Below the pieces are notes generated by a model. That model worked only from the letters and a program-made list of their open reading frames with translations. It was not told the origin of the DNA and ran no database searches. A DNA stretch of 9,019 nt from IDS-8 sp040902105 (GTDB lineage: Bacteria; Pseudomonadota; Gammaproteobacteria; Steroidobacterales; Woeseiaceae). Numbering within the stretch: position 1 is the stretch's first letter; every line of letters begins with the position of its first letter. This document shows positions 1-6,907 of this stretch, piece after piece. The position numbers and the translations under genes were made by a program. The stretch is taken from the NCBI GenBank assembly GCA_040902105.1, contig JBBDXW010000006.1, positions 1-9,019 on the forward strand, in the 5' to 3' direction.

Positions 1-18
1 CCACCGCCTTCGTTCAAC

Positions 19-54
19 ACCTGCGCAGGTCGCCCGCAATGGCGGGCTCCTACA
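19..54 (-). repeat. REP-type palindrome, with adjacent 12-bp palindrome
   Basis: Read on the minus strand this begins TGTAGGAGCCCGC and closes with GCGGGCGA, forming a hairpin with a 6-bp stem (32-37 pairing with 42-47) and a 4-nt loop. This matches the general form of gammaproteobacterial REP units: a conserved GTAGGAG head followed by a GC-rich palindrome. Directly beyond it on the minus strand is a perfect 12-bp palindrome, ACCTGCGCAGGT (19-30). The head of the unit overlaps the stop codon of the alpha-glucosidase gene. No T-run follows the hairpin, so it is not a classical intrinsic terminator. A related inverted pair occurs at 6442-6514. Confidence 0.7.
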
Positions 55-1750
55 GAGCCGCAAAGAAAGCGGCGTAGCCTGTCACCTCGACGCGATTCCA
101 CTCGACCCGCGCCGGCGGAAAACCGTGCCCGGCCAGTTCCTCTGCGTGTGCAAGAAGCGGCAAGTCGTAGCAGATGGTGTCCTCGTTGAAATTGAAAAAC
201 GCCAGCAGGCTGTTCCCCCCGTATTCGCGGATGAATGCCAGCGTATTCTCCGGTGAATCGAGAAAACGGATATCGCCGAAACTCAGCGCCGGTTGACCGC
301 GGCGCCAGCGCACGAAGCTGCGATAGGAGCGCAGGACCGAATCCGGGTCCTGCAGTTGCTTCTCGACTGCCTTGTCACGATGCTCGGCCGGCACCGGCAG
401 CCACGGTTTGCCGCCGGTGAAGCCGAACGCGGCGTCAGAGTCGGTCCACGGCATCGGCGTGCGGCAGCCGTCCCGCCCCTGGAACAGCGGCCAGAAAGCC
501 ATACCGTACGGATCGCGAATGTCTTCCGGCGCGATTTCCGCCTGCGTCAGCCCGAGCTCGTCTCCCTGGTACGAGCACACCGATCCTTTCAACGACAGCA
601 GCAGCGCATTGAGCAATTTCGATCTTGCCTGCGAACTGTCTTTGCCGCCCCAGCGAGTCGTAACGCGGGCCACGTCGTGATTTCCGATCGAGCGGCACGG
701 CCAGCATCTGACCGCGGTGTTTTCGAGGCTCTCAACGGCATTTCGAATGTGCGCGAGTGAAAAATCGTCCGCGAGCAGTTCGAAATTGTATGCCATGTGC
801 AACCGGGTACTGCCGCTCGTGTATTCGACCATGGTGTCGATCGGATTTTCCCCGGTAACCTCGCCGAGCAGGACGACCTCGGAATAGCCATCGCTCAATT
901 CGCGCAGTTGCTGCAGAAAAACCAGGGTCTCCGGTTGTGTATTGTCGTACTTGTGATACTGCCAGGCATACGGGTTGTCCGTTCTGTAGCCGCGGCCGAC
1001 GCGCTCGGATCTGGCCTTCGCCGGATTGTCACGCAACAGCGGATCGTGATAACAGAAATTGATTGCGTCGAGCCGCATGCCGTCGACGCCGCGTTGCAGC
1101 CAGAATTCGACCTCCTCGAGCATTTGCGCAACGACTGCGGGTTCGTGGTAGTTGAGATCGGGCTGACTGGCCAGAAAGTTGTGCAGATAGTATTGCTCCC
1201 GCCGTGGCTCCCATTGCCACGCGGAGCCGCCGAATATCGACAGCCAGTTGTTCGGCGGCGTGCCGTCTGCTTTCGGATCCGCCCACACGTACCAGTTCGC
1301 TCGCGGGTTATCGCGACTGGAGCGACTTTCCGTGAACCACGAATGTTGATCGGAACTGTGGCTCAGCACCTGATCGATCATGATCCTGAGTCCGAGATTG
1401 TGTGCGCCTTCGACCAGCCGGTCGAAATCGTCGAGGTCGCCGAATATCGGGTCGACTTTGCGGTAATCGCTGACGTCGTAGCCGAAATCCCTCATTGGCG
1501 ACCTGAAAAAAGGCGATACCCAGACCGCGTCGACGCCCAGATCCGAAACGTAACCGAGCTTGTCGATAATTCCGCGCAGATCGCCGATGCCGTCGTTGTT
1601 GCTGTCCTTGAAGCTGCGCGGGTAGACCTGGTAGATCACCGCACCGCGCCACCACTCCTCATTTTCGGCTCCGCTGCCGGCTTCGTCGCCGCTGCCGGTG
1701 AGTTCTTCTGCGGCCGCAGGTTGTGGTGTGTGAAGGTCTGACGAATCCAT
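50..1750 (-). CDS. GH13 alpha-glucosidase (GH13_23-like), cytoplasmic
   Basis: A 566-aa alpha-amylase-superfamily hydrolase, expected to release glucose from the non-reducing end of maltose or short alpha-glucosides. Visible motifs, numbered from the ATG at 1750: a Ca-binding loop DSNNDGIGD (49-57), region I DQVLSH (126-131), region II GMRLDAIN with nucleophile D228, region III LLGEVTG with acid/base E297, and region IV NHD with D359. The QVLSHSSDQHSWF and GEVTG stretches resemble Halomonas/Xanthomonas GH13_23 enzymes. There is no signal peptide, so it should act in the cytoplasm. A GTG at 1867 would add 39 residues, but that extension runs through an operator-like palindrome and does not look like protein of this family, so the ATG at 1750 is preferred. 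Neither start has a clear Shine-Dalgarno sequence. Residues 1-32, before the conserved WWRGAVIYQVYPRSF block, form an acidic, low-complexity tail. The gene is divergent from the TonB receptor gene. Exact substrate specificity cannot be read from the sequence. Confidence 0.93.
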   Translation of the reverse strand: MDSSDLHTPQPAAAEELTGSGDEAGSGAENEEWWRGAVIYQVYPRSFKDSNNDGIGDLRGIIDKLGYVSDLGVDAVWVSPFFRSPMRDFGYDVSDYRKVDPIFGDLDDFDRLVEGAHNLGLRIMIDQVLSHSSDQHSWFTESRSSRDNPRANWYVWADPKADGTPPNNWLSIFGGSAWQWEPRREQYYLHNFLASQPDLNYHEPAVVAQMLEEVEFWLQRGVDGMRLDAINFCYHDPLLRDNPAKARSERVGRGYRTDNPYAWQYHKYDNTQPETLVFLQQLRELSDGYSEVVLLGEVTGENPIDTMVEYTSGSTRLHMAYNFELLADDFSLAHIRNAVESLENTAVRCWPCRSIGNHDVARVTTRWGGKDSSQARSKLLNALLLSLKGSVCSYQGDELGLTQAEIAPEDIRDPYGMAFWPLFQGRDGCRTPMPWTDSDAAFGFTGGKPWLPVPAEHRDKAVEKQLQDPDSVLRSYRSFVRWRRGQPALSFGDIRFLDSPENTLAFIREYGGNSLLAFFNFNEDTICYDLPLLAHAEELAGHGFPPARVEWNRVEVTGYAAFFAAL

Positions 1751-1833
1751 AGTGATCAGAGGAAGGCGACGGCGGCCTTTAAGCTGCGGGACTGCCAGCA
1801 AACTAGCGAGTTGGCAGTTCCGGAGCAACACAA

Positions 1834-1847
1834 TGTATACGAATTCA
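1834..1847. promoter_or_regulatory. Putative LacI-family operator, site 1
   Basis: TGTATACGAATTCA is an imperfect palindrome (5 of 7 pairs) centred on CpG. It has the outer TG/CA and central CG typical of LacI-family operators. It shares the pattern TGnATACGnATnCA with site 2, and the two centres are 41 bp apart. It lies between the alpha-glucosidase start (1750) and the receptor promoter. Its complement TATACA could also serve as a weak -10 for the alpha-glucosidase, which would make the site repressive there. No regulator gene is in the window. Confidence 0.5.
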
Positions 1848-1874
1848 TGGAAAGCATGCGTCTGCACCGGTTGA

Positions 1875-1888
1875 TGAATACGTATGCA
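1875..1888. promoter_or_regulatory. Putative LacI-family operator, site 2
   Basis: TGAATACGTATGCA is palindromic in 6 of 7 pairs, with a perfect ATACGTAT core. It ends 5 bp before the -35 hexamer of the receptor promoter. This CpG-centred palindrome is the kind bound by LacI/MalR-type sugar regulators, which in related bacteria often control TonB receptor/glucosidase loci. Assignment to such a regulator is inference. Confidence 0.6.
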
Positions 1889-1893
1889 ATCCG

Positions 1894-1922
1894 TTGTGAG
1901 CCCCCAACGCCCTGCCTATACT
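1894..1922 (+). promoter_or_regulatory. Sigma70-like promoter of the TonB receptor gene
   Basis: TTGTGA (1894-1899) and TATACT (1917-1922) are separated by exactly 17 bp and match the sigma70 hexamers at 4/6 and 5/6 positions. Transcription would begin near 1929, giving a leader of roughly 108 nt. The leader would start with a small potential hairpin (CGGTT at 1929-1933 pairing with AACCG at 1942-1946). Operator site 2 lies just upstream of the -35 box. Confidence 0.6.
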
Positions 1923-2021
1923 GAAATCCGGTTCTTATACCAACCGCAAACACTGCAGACCTGATGCGTCCGCTGTTCGCAAGACGGTCGTACTTTCGGA
2001 TCGGTGCAGTACGTCAACTGT

Positions 2022-2029
2022 AAGGGGGA
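2022..2029 (+). promoter_or_regulatory. Ribosome binding site that fixes the receptor start
   Basis: AAGGGGGA lies 7 nt before the ATG at 2037. A GTG at 2004 in the same frame would lengthen the protein by 11 residues but has no such site. It would also put a polar stretch ahead of the signal peptide, so 2037 is chosen. Confidence 0.75.
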
Positions 2030-2036
2030 TTCGACC

Positions 2037-4823
2037 ATGGGCCTGCGGCTCAAACGCAACAAAGTTGCCACCGCTGTATCGCTTGCACTCGCTGTTTCCG
2101 CCGGAAGTGTTTACGCTCAGGACAACGACGACGAAGGGTCTCTCGACGAGGTCGTTGTCACCGGCAAGTTCCGTGCAAGTTTGATCGATTCGATCAACAC
2201 GAAGCGTCACTCGACCTCAATCGTCGAGGCGATATCCGCGGAAGACATCGGCAAGCTGCCCGACTCGAGTATTGCGGAGGCCATCGCCCGCCTTCCGGGA
2301 CTCGCCGGCCAGCGACTGGACGGTCGCACCAGTTCAATTTCGATTCGCGGCCTGGGTGAAGATTTCAGTACCGCCACGTTGAACGGCCGCGAGCAGGTCT
2401 CGATCAGCGACAACCGCGGCATCGAGTTCGACTTGTATCCCTCCGAGATCATGAGCGGTGTTACCGTTTACAAGACTCCGGAAGCCTCGCTGATGACGCA
2501 GGGCATCGGCGGCACGATCAACCTGCACACGATCAAGCCGCTGGATCATGAACAGACGATCGCGGTAAACGCAACCCTCGAGCAGAACGGCCACGATCAA
2601 CTGAATCCGGACGGCGAAGACTCGGGCTGGCGCGGCACATTTTCCTACGTCGACCAGTTCGCCGACGACAAGGTCGGCATCGCCCTGGCTGTTGCCACGA
2701 TGGAGTCGCCGAACCAGGAGGAACGCTGGAACTCCTGGGGCTTCCCCACTGCATTCGAAGATTGCGTTACCGGCGCCGTGGTCATCAACAACGCCACCTG
2801 TTCCGACGGTGCCGGAGCCAACGAGGAGCTCGGGCTGGTCAACGGCGGTGCGAAACCGTTCGTGCGTTCGTCGACGCTCGACCGCGACACTGTCATGGCC
2901 GTCGCACAGTTCGCGCCGACCGACGTGCTGCGAATCACGGCCGACGCGCTGTACATCGACTTTTCGGACGAAAAAATCCTGCGCGGCATCGAGATGCCGG
3001 GTGCCTGGGCTCAACCGACCGGCGTCGTCGCCACAGACGGCGGGCTCGTTACCGAGGGTGTCTGGCAGGATGTCAGAGGGCAGATTCGTAACGACTTCGA
3101 AAGACGCGACGCGACGCTCGAGTCGTTCGGGCTGAACTTCGAGCTCGATCTGAACGATGCGTGGACGCTCGCTCTGGACGCCAGCCAGGGAGACGTCGAC
3201 CGGGACATCTGGAGCCTGGAAAGCTATTCCGGTTCCGGACGCTCGAGCGATCCGCTGGCGGCTACGGACGACATCGCCTTTAGCATGCTTGACGGCAACG
3301 AAGGCGCGAGCTTCAACCCTTCGCTGGACTACAGCGACGATACCATGTTCCAGCTCGGCGGCGCCCAGGCCTGGGGCAACAACATCAGCGTGAACGGCGA
3401 CGCACAGGACGGCTTCATCAACCTGCCACACGTCGAGGATCAGCTCGATACTTACCGGCTGTCGGCCGACGCGGCGATCGAGTTCGGCTTTGTCAGCGGA
3501 ATCGAGTTCGGCCTCTACTATTCCGACCGCGAAAAAGTAAAAGCCGACAGAGGTATTTATCTGACGCTGCCCGACTATCCGGGCGTCGCGTCCATTCCGG
3601 CCCAGTACCGCCTGCCGGCTACGTCTCTCGATTTCATCGGCATGGGGAGCATGATCAGCTACGACTCCTTCGGCTTCTGGGCGGACGGCAACTACACCGA
3701 AACTGAAGGAGGCCTGACCGACTCGGCGCGTGCACGTAATAGCTGGACGGTCGAAGAGAAGGTCACGATTGCGTATGCCATGGCGGACTTCGACACAGAA
3801 CTCGGCAACATCGGACTTACCGGCAATTTCGGGTTGCAGGTTGTCGAGACCGACCAGAGTTCCGACGGAAATGCGGTCGACATAATTGACGGCTTTGTTC
3901 GGGTGCAGCCGGTATCCGGTGGAGACAGTTACACTGATGTGCTGCCGAGCGTGAACGCGATCTTCCACCTGACGGATGAGCACCAGATTCGGGCAGGCGC
4001 TGCACGTACCATGTCGCGCTCGCGGATGGACCGCATGAATGCGGGCTTCGGCTTCACTTTCGATCCGGCAGGTACTGCCACTACCGGAACGCCCTGGAGT
4101 GGTACCGGCGCCAATCCCGGTCTGCGCCCGCAGATGGCGGACCAGTTCGATCTCACTTATGAATATTACTTCGCCGACGATGGTTACGCTGCGGCGGCCG
4201 TGTTTCACAAGGAGCTGCGAGACTGGCAAGTCAATGTAACCGAGGTCGTCGATTTCTCCGGTATCGAGCCTCCCGGCGGACAGGTTACGGACGTCGACTT
4301 CGGCCTGGTCAGTCACTGGGAGAACAGCGAAGGCGGCAGCGTGAGCGGCTTCGAGCTGCAAGGCGCCATACCCGGCGGGGTGATCGCGGAGCCGCTGCGA
4401 GGTTTCGGTCTGGTAGCGAGCGCTACCTTCCTGGACAGCAGTCTTGAAGTCGACGGCAATGAAATCAAGGTGCCGGGCCTGTCGGACAGCATCCTGAATC
4501 TGACGCTGTATTACGAGTATTCCGGCTTCGAGGCCCGCGTCAGTGGCAACAAGCGCGACGACTTCCTGGGGGAGATCTACACGATCAGCTTCGCTCGCGA
4601 ACTGGTCACCGTCAAGGACACCGAAATCTGGGATGCGCAGTTGAGCTACGACTTCTCGGACTCCGGAATCGACATGCTGCGGGGATTGACGCTCACATTT
4701 CAGGCACAGAATCTCACGAACGAACCGTTCGTAACCTATAACAATGACGACGAACGGCAGATACGCGACTTCCAGAACTATGGAAGAAACTATCTGCTCG
4801 GCGCACGCTTCCGCTTCGATTGA
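2037..4823 (+). CDS. TonB-dependent outer-membrane receptor, probable maltodextrin/alpha-glucoside transporter
   Basis: A 928-aa precursor with a signal peptide of residues 1-27 (basic MGLRLKRNK, a hydrophobic core, cleavage after VYA). A TonB box-like EVVVTG sits at 38-43. It is followed by a plug domain with ISAEDIGKLPDSSIAEA, SISIRGLG, LNGRE and GGTINLHTIKPL motifs, and then a long aromatic-rich beta-barrel ending YGRNYLLGARFRFD. Length and motifs fit the TonB-dependent receptor family common in Xanthomonas and Caulobacter, which takes up oligosaccharides across the outer membrane using TonB-ExbB-ExbD energy. The substrate is inferred from context: the divergent gene is a GH13 alpha-glucosidase, and a halogenase homologue lies downstream, an arrangement known for maltose/maltodextrin loci. 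The alternative is another alpha-glucoside. It is probably transcribed from 1894-1922 under LacI-type control and ends at the terminator at 4845-4885. The frame is intact throughout. Confidence 0.93.
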   Translation: MGLRLKRNKVATAVSLALAVSAGSVYAQDNDDEGSLDEVVVTGKFRASLIDSINTKRHSTSIVEAISAEDIGKLPDSSIAEAIARLPGLAGQRLDGRTSSISIRGLGEDFSTATLNGREQVSISDNRGIEFDLYPSEIMSGVTVYKTPEASLMTQGIGGTINLHTIKPLDHEQTIAVNATLEQNGHDQLNPDGEDSGWRGTFSYVDQFADDKVGIALAVATMESPNQEERWNSWGFPTAFEDCVTGAVVINNATCSDGAGANEELGLVNGGAKPFVRSSTLDRDTVMAVAQFAPTDVLRITADALYIDFSDEKILRGIEMPGAWAQPTGVVATDGGLVTEGVWQDVRGQIRNDFERRDATLESFGLNFELDLNDAWTLALDASQGDVDRDIWSLESYSGSGRSSDPLAATDDIAFSMLDGNEGASFNPSLDYSDDTMFQLGGAQAWGNNISVNGDAQDGFINLPHVEDQLDTYRLSADAAIEFGFVSGIEFGLYYSDREKVKADRGIYLTLPDYPGVASIPAQYRLPATSLDFIGMGSMISYDSFGFWADGNYTETEGGLTDSARARNSWTVEEKVTIAYAMADFDTELGNIGLTGNFGLQVVETDQSSDGNAVDIIDGFVRVQPVSGGDSYTDVLPSVNAIFHLTDEHQIRAGAARTMSRSRMDRMNAGFGFTFDPAGTATTGTPWSGTGANPGLRPQMADQFDLTYEYYFADDGYAAAAVFHKELRDWQVNVTEVVDFSGIEPPGGQVTDVDFGLVSHWENSEGGSVSGFELQGAIPGGVIAEPLRGFGLVASATFLDSSLEVDGNEIKVPGLSDSILNLTLYYEYSGFEARVSGNKRDDFLGEIYTISFARELVTVKDTEIWDAQLSYDFSDSGIDMLRGLTLTFQAQNLTNEPFVTYNNDDERQIRDFQNYGRNYLLGARFRFD

Positions 4824-4844
4824 TCCCCCCGATCGATGCTGGCG

Positions 4845-4885
4845 AGGCCCCTGTCGATGTTATATTCACAGGGGCCTTTCTTTTT
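4845..4885 (+). terminator. Rho-independent terminator after the TonB receptor gene
   Basis: A perfect 10-bp stem, AGGCCCCTGT (4845-4854) pairing with ACAGGGGCCT (4868-4877), has a 13-nt loop and runs into TTTCTTTTT. It lies 21 bp after the receptor stop and 27 bp before the halogenase start. The halogenase is therefore expected to be expressed by read-through at a lower level, or from its own promoter. Confidence 0.9.
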
Positions 4886-4912
4886 GGCGCATAGATTTCC
4901 AGAGCATCGACG

Positions 4913-6415
4913 TTGACAGGAAAGGTTGAAACGGTCGTCATCGTCGGTGGCGGCACCGCCGGGTGGATTACCGCGGCGCTGCTCATCAAGATCCTCGGCA
5001 ATGCGCTGAAAATCAGGCTCATCGAATCGGAGCAGATAGGCACCGTCGGTGTCGGAGAAGCGACGATTCCGCCGATACTCACGCTCAACAAAGCGCTCGG
5101 TCTTGACGAAGCCGAATTCCTGAGAGAGACGAAAGGAGCGATCAAGCTCGGTATCGAGTTCGTCAACTGGAAGCGCAGGGGCGACCGCTACATGCACGCC
5201 TTTGGCAGCATCGGCAAGGATTTTCCGTTTTGCAGCTTTCACCACTTCTGGACGCGCGGCGTCCTGGAGGGACGGCAAGATTCGTTGTGGGATTACTCAC
5301 TGGGTTATCAGGCCGCAATACGGAACCGGTTCTCGAAGCTCGAGCGAATCGAAGCGGGTAATCTGCCGGGGCTTACGTACGCCTACCATTTTGATGCCAG
5401 CCTGTATGCCGCTTACCTGCGCAAGTTCAGCGAGCGCCTCGGCGTCGAGCGCATTGAAGGTGTCATCGAGAACACCACACTCAATGCCGGGAACGGCTCG
5501 ATAGAATCTGTCAGCCTCGGCGACGGCACCACAATCGCCGGCGATCTTTTCGTCGATTGCTCGGGCTTTCGGGGATTACTGATCGAACAGCAGCTCAATA
5601 CCGGATACGAGGACTGGACGCACTGGCTGCCCTGCGACCGCGCCATGGCGGTGCCGTGCGAATCGGTCAGCCCGCTGACGCCGTACACCCGTTCCACCGC
5701 GCACGATGCCGGCTGGCAGTGGCGCATCCCGCTGCAGCACCGGATCGGCAACGGCCTGGTTTACAGCAGCAGGTACCTGTCCGACGATGAGGCCGGCACA
5801 ATGCTGCTGAACAGTCTCGACGGAGCGCCGCTGGCCGACCCGTTCGTGTTACGTTTCCACACCGGACGCCGCAACCGCCAGTGGAATCGCAACTGCGTAT
5901 CGATCGGGCTCGCGAGCGGATTTATCGAGCCGCTGGAGTCGACCAGCATCCACATGATTCAGTCCGGCGTCATCCGGCTGATCAAGCACTTTCCGCACGC
6001 CGGCATCAACCCGTCCGAAATAGACGAATACAACCGCCAGTCGAAAATGGAATGGGAATACGTGCGGGACTTCATCGTACTGCACTATTACCTCAACCAG
6101 CGCGATGACAGCCAGTTCTGGCGCGAGTGCCAGCGCATGCAGATTCCGGACTCCCTGGCGCGTCGAATGGAACTGTTTCGAGCGACTGGCAAGATATTCC
6201 GTGAACAGGACGAGCTGTTTACGGAAATTGCATGGCAACAGGTAATGATCGGCCAGGGTCTCATGCCCGGGGATTATCATCCGCTGGTAAACGCGCTGTC
6301 GAAAGAGAAACTCGATGAATTTCTCGACAACGTCAGAAAGATCATCGACGAGACCGTGGCCGGCTTGCCGGACCACGAGCAGTATTTGCAACAATTCTGT
6401 CGCGCGCGCCCTTGA
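4913..6415 (+). CDS. Flavin-dependent halogenase (tryptophan halogenase family)
   Basis: A 500-aa protein of the flavin-dependent halogenase superfamily, whose members use FADH2, oxygen and halide to halogenate aromatic substrates such as tryptophan or indole. Visible motifs: the FAD-binding GGGTAGW (12-18), GEATIPP (48-54), the catalytic lysine K78 in AIKLGIEFVNW, the family signature WQWRIP (268-273), and FIEPLESTS with active-site glutamate E342. All key residues are present, so the enzyme looks functional. The start is a TTG: the in-frame stop at 4892-4894 leaves no ATG or GTG before the nucleotide-binding motif, and only a weak AGAG lies upstream. The gene follows the receptor gene across a strong terminator. 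Halogenase homologues recur beside TonB receptors in Xanthomonas, Caulobacter and relatives, where their true substrate is mostly unknown, so the name does not prove tryptophan halogenation. Confidence 0.9.
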   Translation: MTGKVETVVIVGGGTAGWITAALLIKILGNALKIRLIESEQIGTVGVGEATIPPILTLNKALGLDEAEFLRETKGAIKLGIEFVNWKRRGDRYMHAFGSIGKDFPFCSFHHFWTRGVLEGRQDSLWDYSLGYQAAIRNRFSKLERIEAGNLPGLTYAYHFDASLYAAYLRKFSERLGVERIEGVIENTTLNAGNGSIESVSLGDGTTIAGDLFVDCSGFRGLLIEQQLNTGYEDWTHWLPCDRAMAVPCESVSPLTPYTRSTAHDAGWQWRIPLQHRIGNGLVYSSRYLSDDEAGTMLLNSLDGAPLADPFVLRFHTGRRNRQWNRNCVSIGLASGFIEPLESTSIHMIQSGVIRLIKHFPHAGINPSEIDEYNRQSKMEWEYVRDFIVLHYYLNQRDDSQFWRECQRMQIPDSLARRMELFRATGKIFREQDELFTEIAWQQVMIGQGLMPGDYHPLVNALSKEKLDEFLDNVRKIIDETVAGLPDHEQYLQQFCRARP

Positions 6416-6441
6416 CCCGAATGGCACTTGCTTAAGGTCCA

Positions 6442-6514
6442 GCGCTGTTGGAGCCCGCGACGCGGGCGATTCCAGCGTCGTTTATTCGCCCGTTTTCAGG
6501 GGCTCCAACAACGC
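6442..6514. repeat. Inverted pair of REP units (BIME/REPIN-like)
   Basis: The outer arms GCGCTGTTGGAGCCC (6442-6456) and the complement of GGGCTCCAACAACGC (6500-6514) match at 14 of 15 positions. The first unit carries a perfect internal hairpin, GCCCGC (6453-6458) with GCGGGC (6462-6467). The second, inverted unit has a looser form with CGGGCGA on the minus strand. The TTGGAGCCC head is close to the GTAGGAGCCC head of the REP at the left edge of the window. Two REP units in opposite orientation form the usual mobile REP doublet. The element starts 27 bp after the halogenase stop. Without a T-run it may act as an mRNA 3'-end stabiliser rather than a terminator. Confidence 0.65.
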
Positions 6515-6567
6515 CATGCCGCGTCTCGCGGGAGATCACGCCGCAACCCAGCGCTTGCTTCCGCTCT

Positions 6568-6613
6568 TTGTTCTCGGCATACAGGAAAACATATAGACAT
6601 ATCGCTGTATAAA
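6568..6613 (+). promoter_or_regulatory. AT-rich promoter/operator region of the toxin-antitoxin genes
   Basis: In GC-rich surroundings this short AT-rich stretch contains two direct ACATAT copies 8 bp apart (6589-6594 and 6597-6602), flanked by an inverted repeat ATACAG (6579-6584)/CTGTAT (6605-6610). Possible -10 elements are TATAGA (6592-6597, with TTGTTC at 6568-6573, spacing 18) and TATAAA (6608-6613). Ribbon-helix-helix antitoxins usually repress their own operon through short repeats, so autoregulation here is likely but inferred. Confidence 0.4.
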
Positions 6614-6670
6614 TGCTAACCTGCGGCAGCAACGGAGCCACATCGGGACGAATAGCGAGGAGATTCGACC

Positions 6671-6907
6671 GTGAACCGCCTGACCATCAATCTGCCGGCC
6701 GAATTGCATAAGGCACTAAAGGCCGCCGCCGCCCGGCGCGGCACGACCATAGGCCATCTCGTCCAGGAAAGCCTCGAAGCGTATGGGATCAAGCCGGAGC
6801 GCACCGTTCGTGAACTCGTGGCTGCTGCTCGCACGCGGTCAGGTCTGTCCGCCGGCGCCGCTGAAAAACTCGCATTAGAGGAATCCCGCAAGGCGCGTCG
6901 CGAGTGA
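6671..6907 (+). CDS. Ribbon-helix-helix antitoxin (VapB/CopG-like)
   Basis: A 78-aa protein with the layout of a ribbon-helix-helix antitoxin: a beta strand LTINLP (4-9), helix A (AELHKALKAAAARRG) and helix B (TIGHLVQESLEAYG). A charged C-terminal tail rich in Ala, Glu and Arg follows, which would cover the toxin. The start is GTG with a good GAGGAG site (6657-6662) 8 nt upstream. Its last codons overlap the PIN-domain gene in GTGA, so the two proteins are probably translationally coupled with antitoxin made first. It should neutralise the downstream PIN toxin and repress the operon. Strict family naming (VapB or another RHH class) cannot be settled by eye. Confidence 0.8.
   Translation: MNRLTINLPAELHKALKAAAARRGTTIGHLVQESLEAYGIKPERTVRELVAAARTRSGLSAGAAEKLALEESRKARRE

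Noticed and set aside
797..1741. 314-codon open frame on the plus strand opposite the alpha-glucosidase
   Set aside because: Antisense shadow of a GH13 gene whose catalytic motifs are all intact, with no recognisable protein features of its own.
1751..1867. N-terminal extension of the alpha-glucosidase from GTG 1867
   Set aside because: It has no ribosome site and reads through operator site 1. The added residues do not resemble a signal peptide or the family's N-terminus.
2334..4361. 675-codon open frame on the minus strand opposite the TonB receptor
   Set aside because: It lies wholly antisense to a well-supported gene, shows no domain motif, and is explained by GC-rich codon bias leaving the opposite strand free of stops.
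5849..6427. 192-codon minus-strand frame opposite the end of the halogenase gene
   Set aside because: It covers the PLEST active-site coding region on the other strand and has no motif of its own, so it is a shadow.
6442..6514. CRISPR-like or intrinsic terminator reading of the repeat pair
   Set aside because: There are only two units, in inverted rather than direct orientation, with no regular spacers and no T-run. A REP doublet explains it better.
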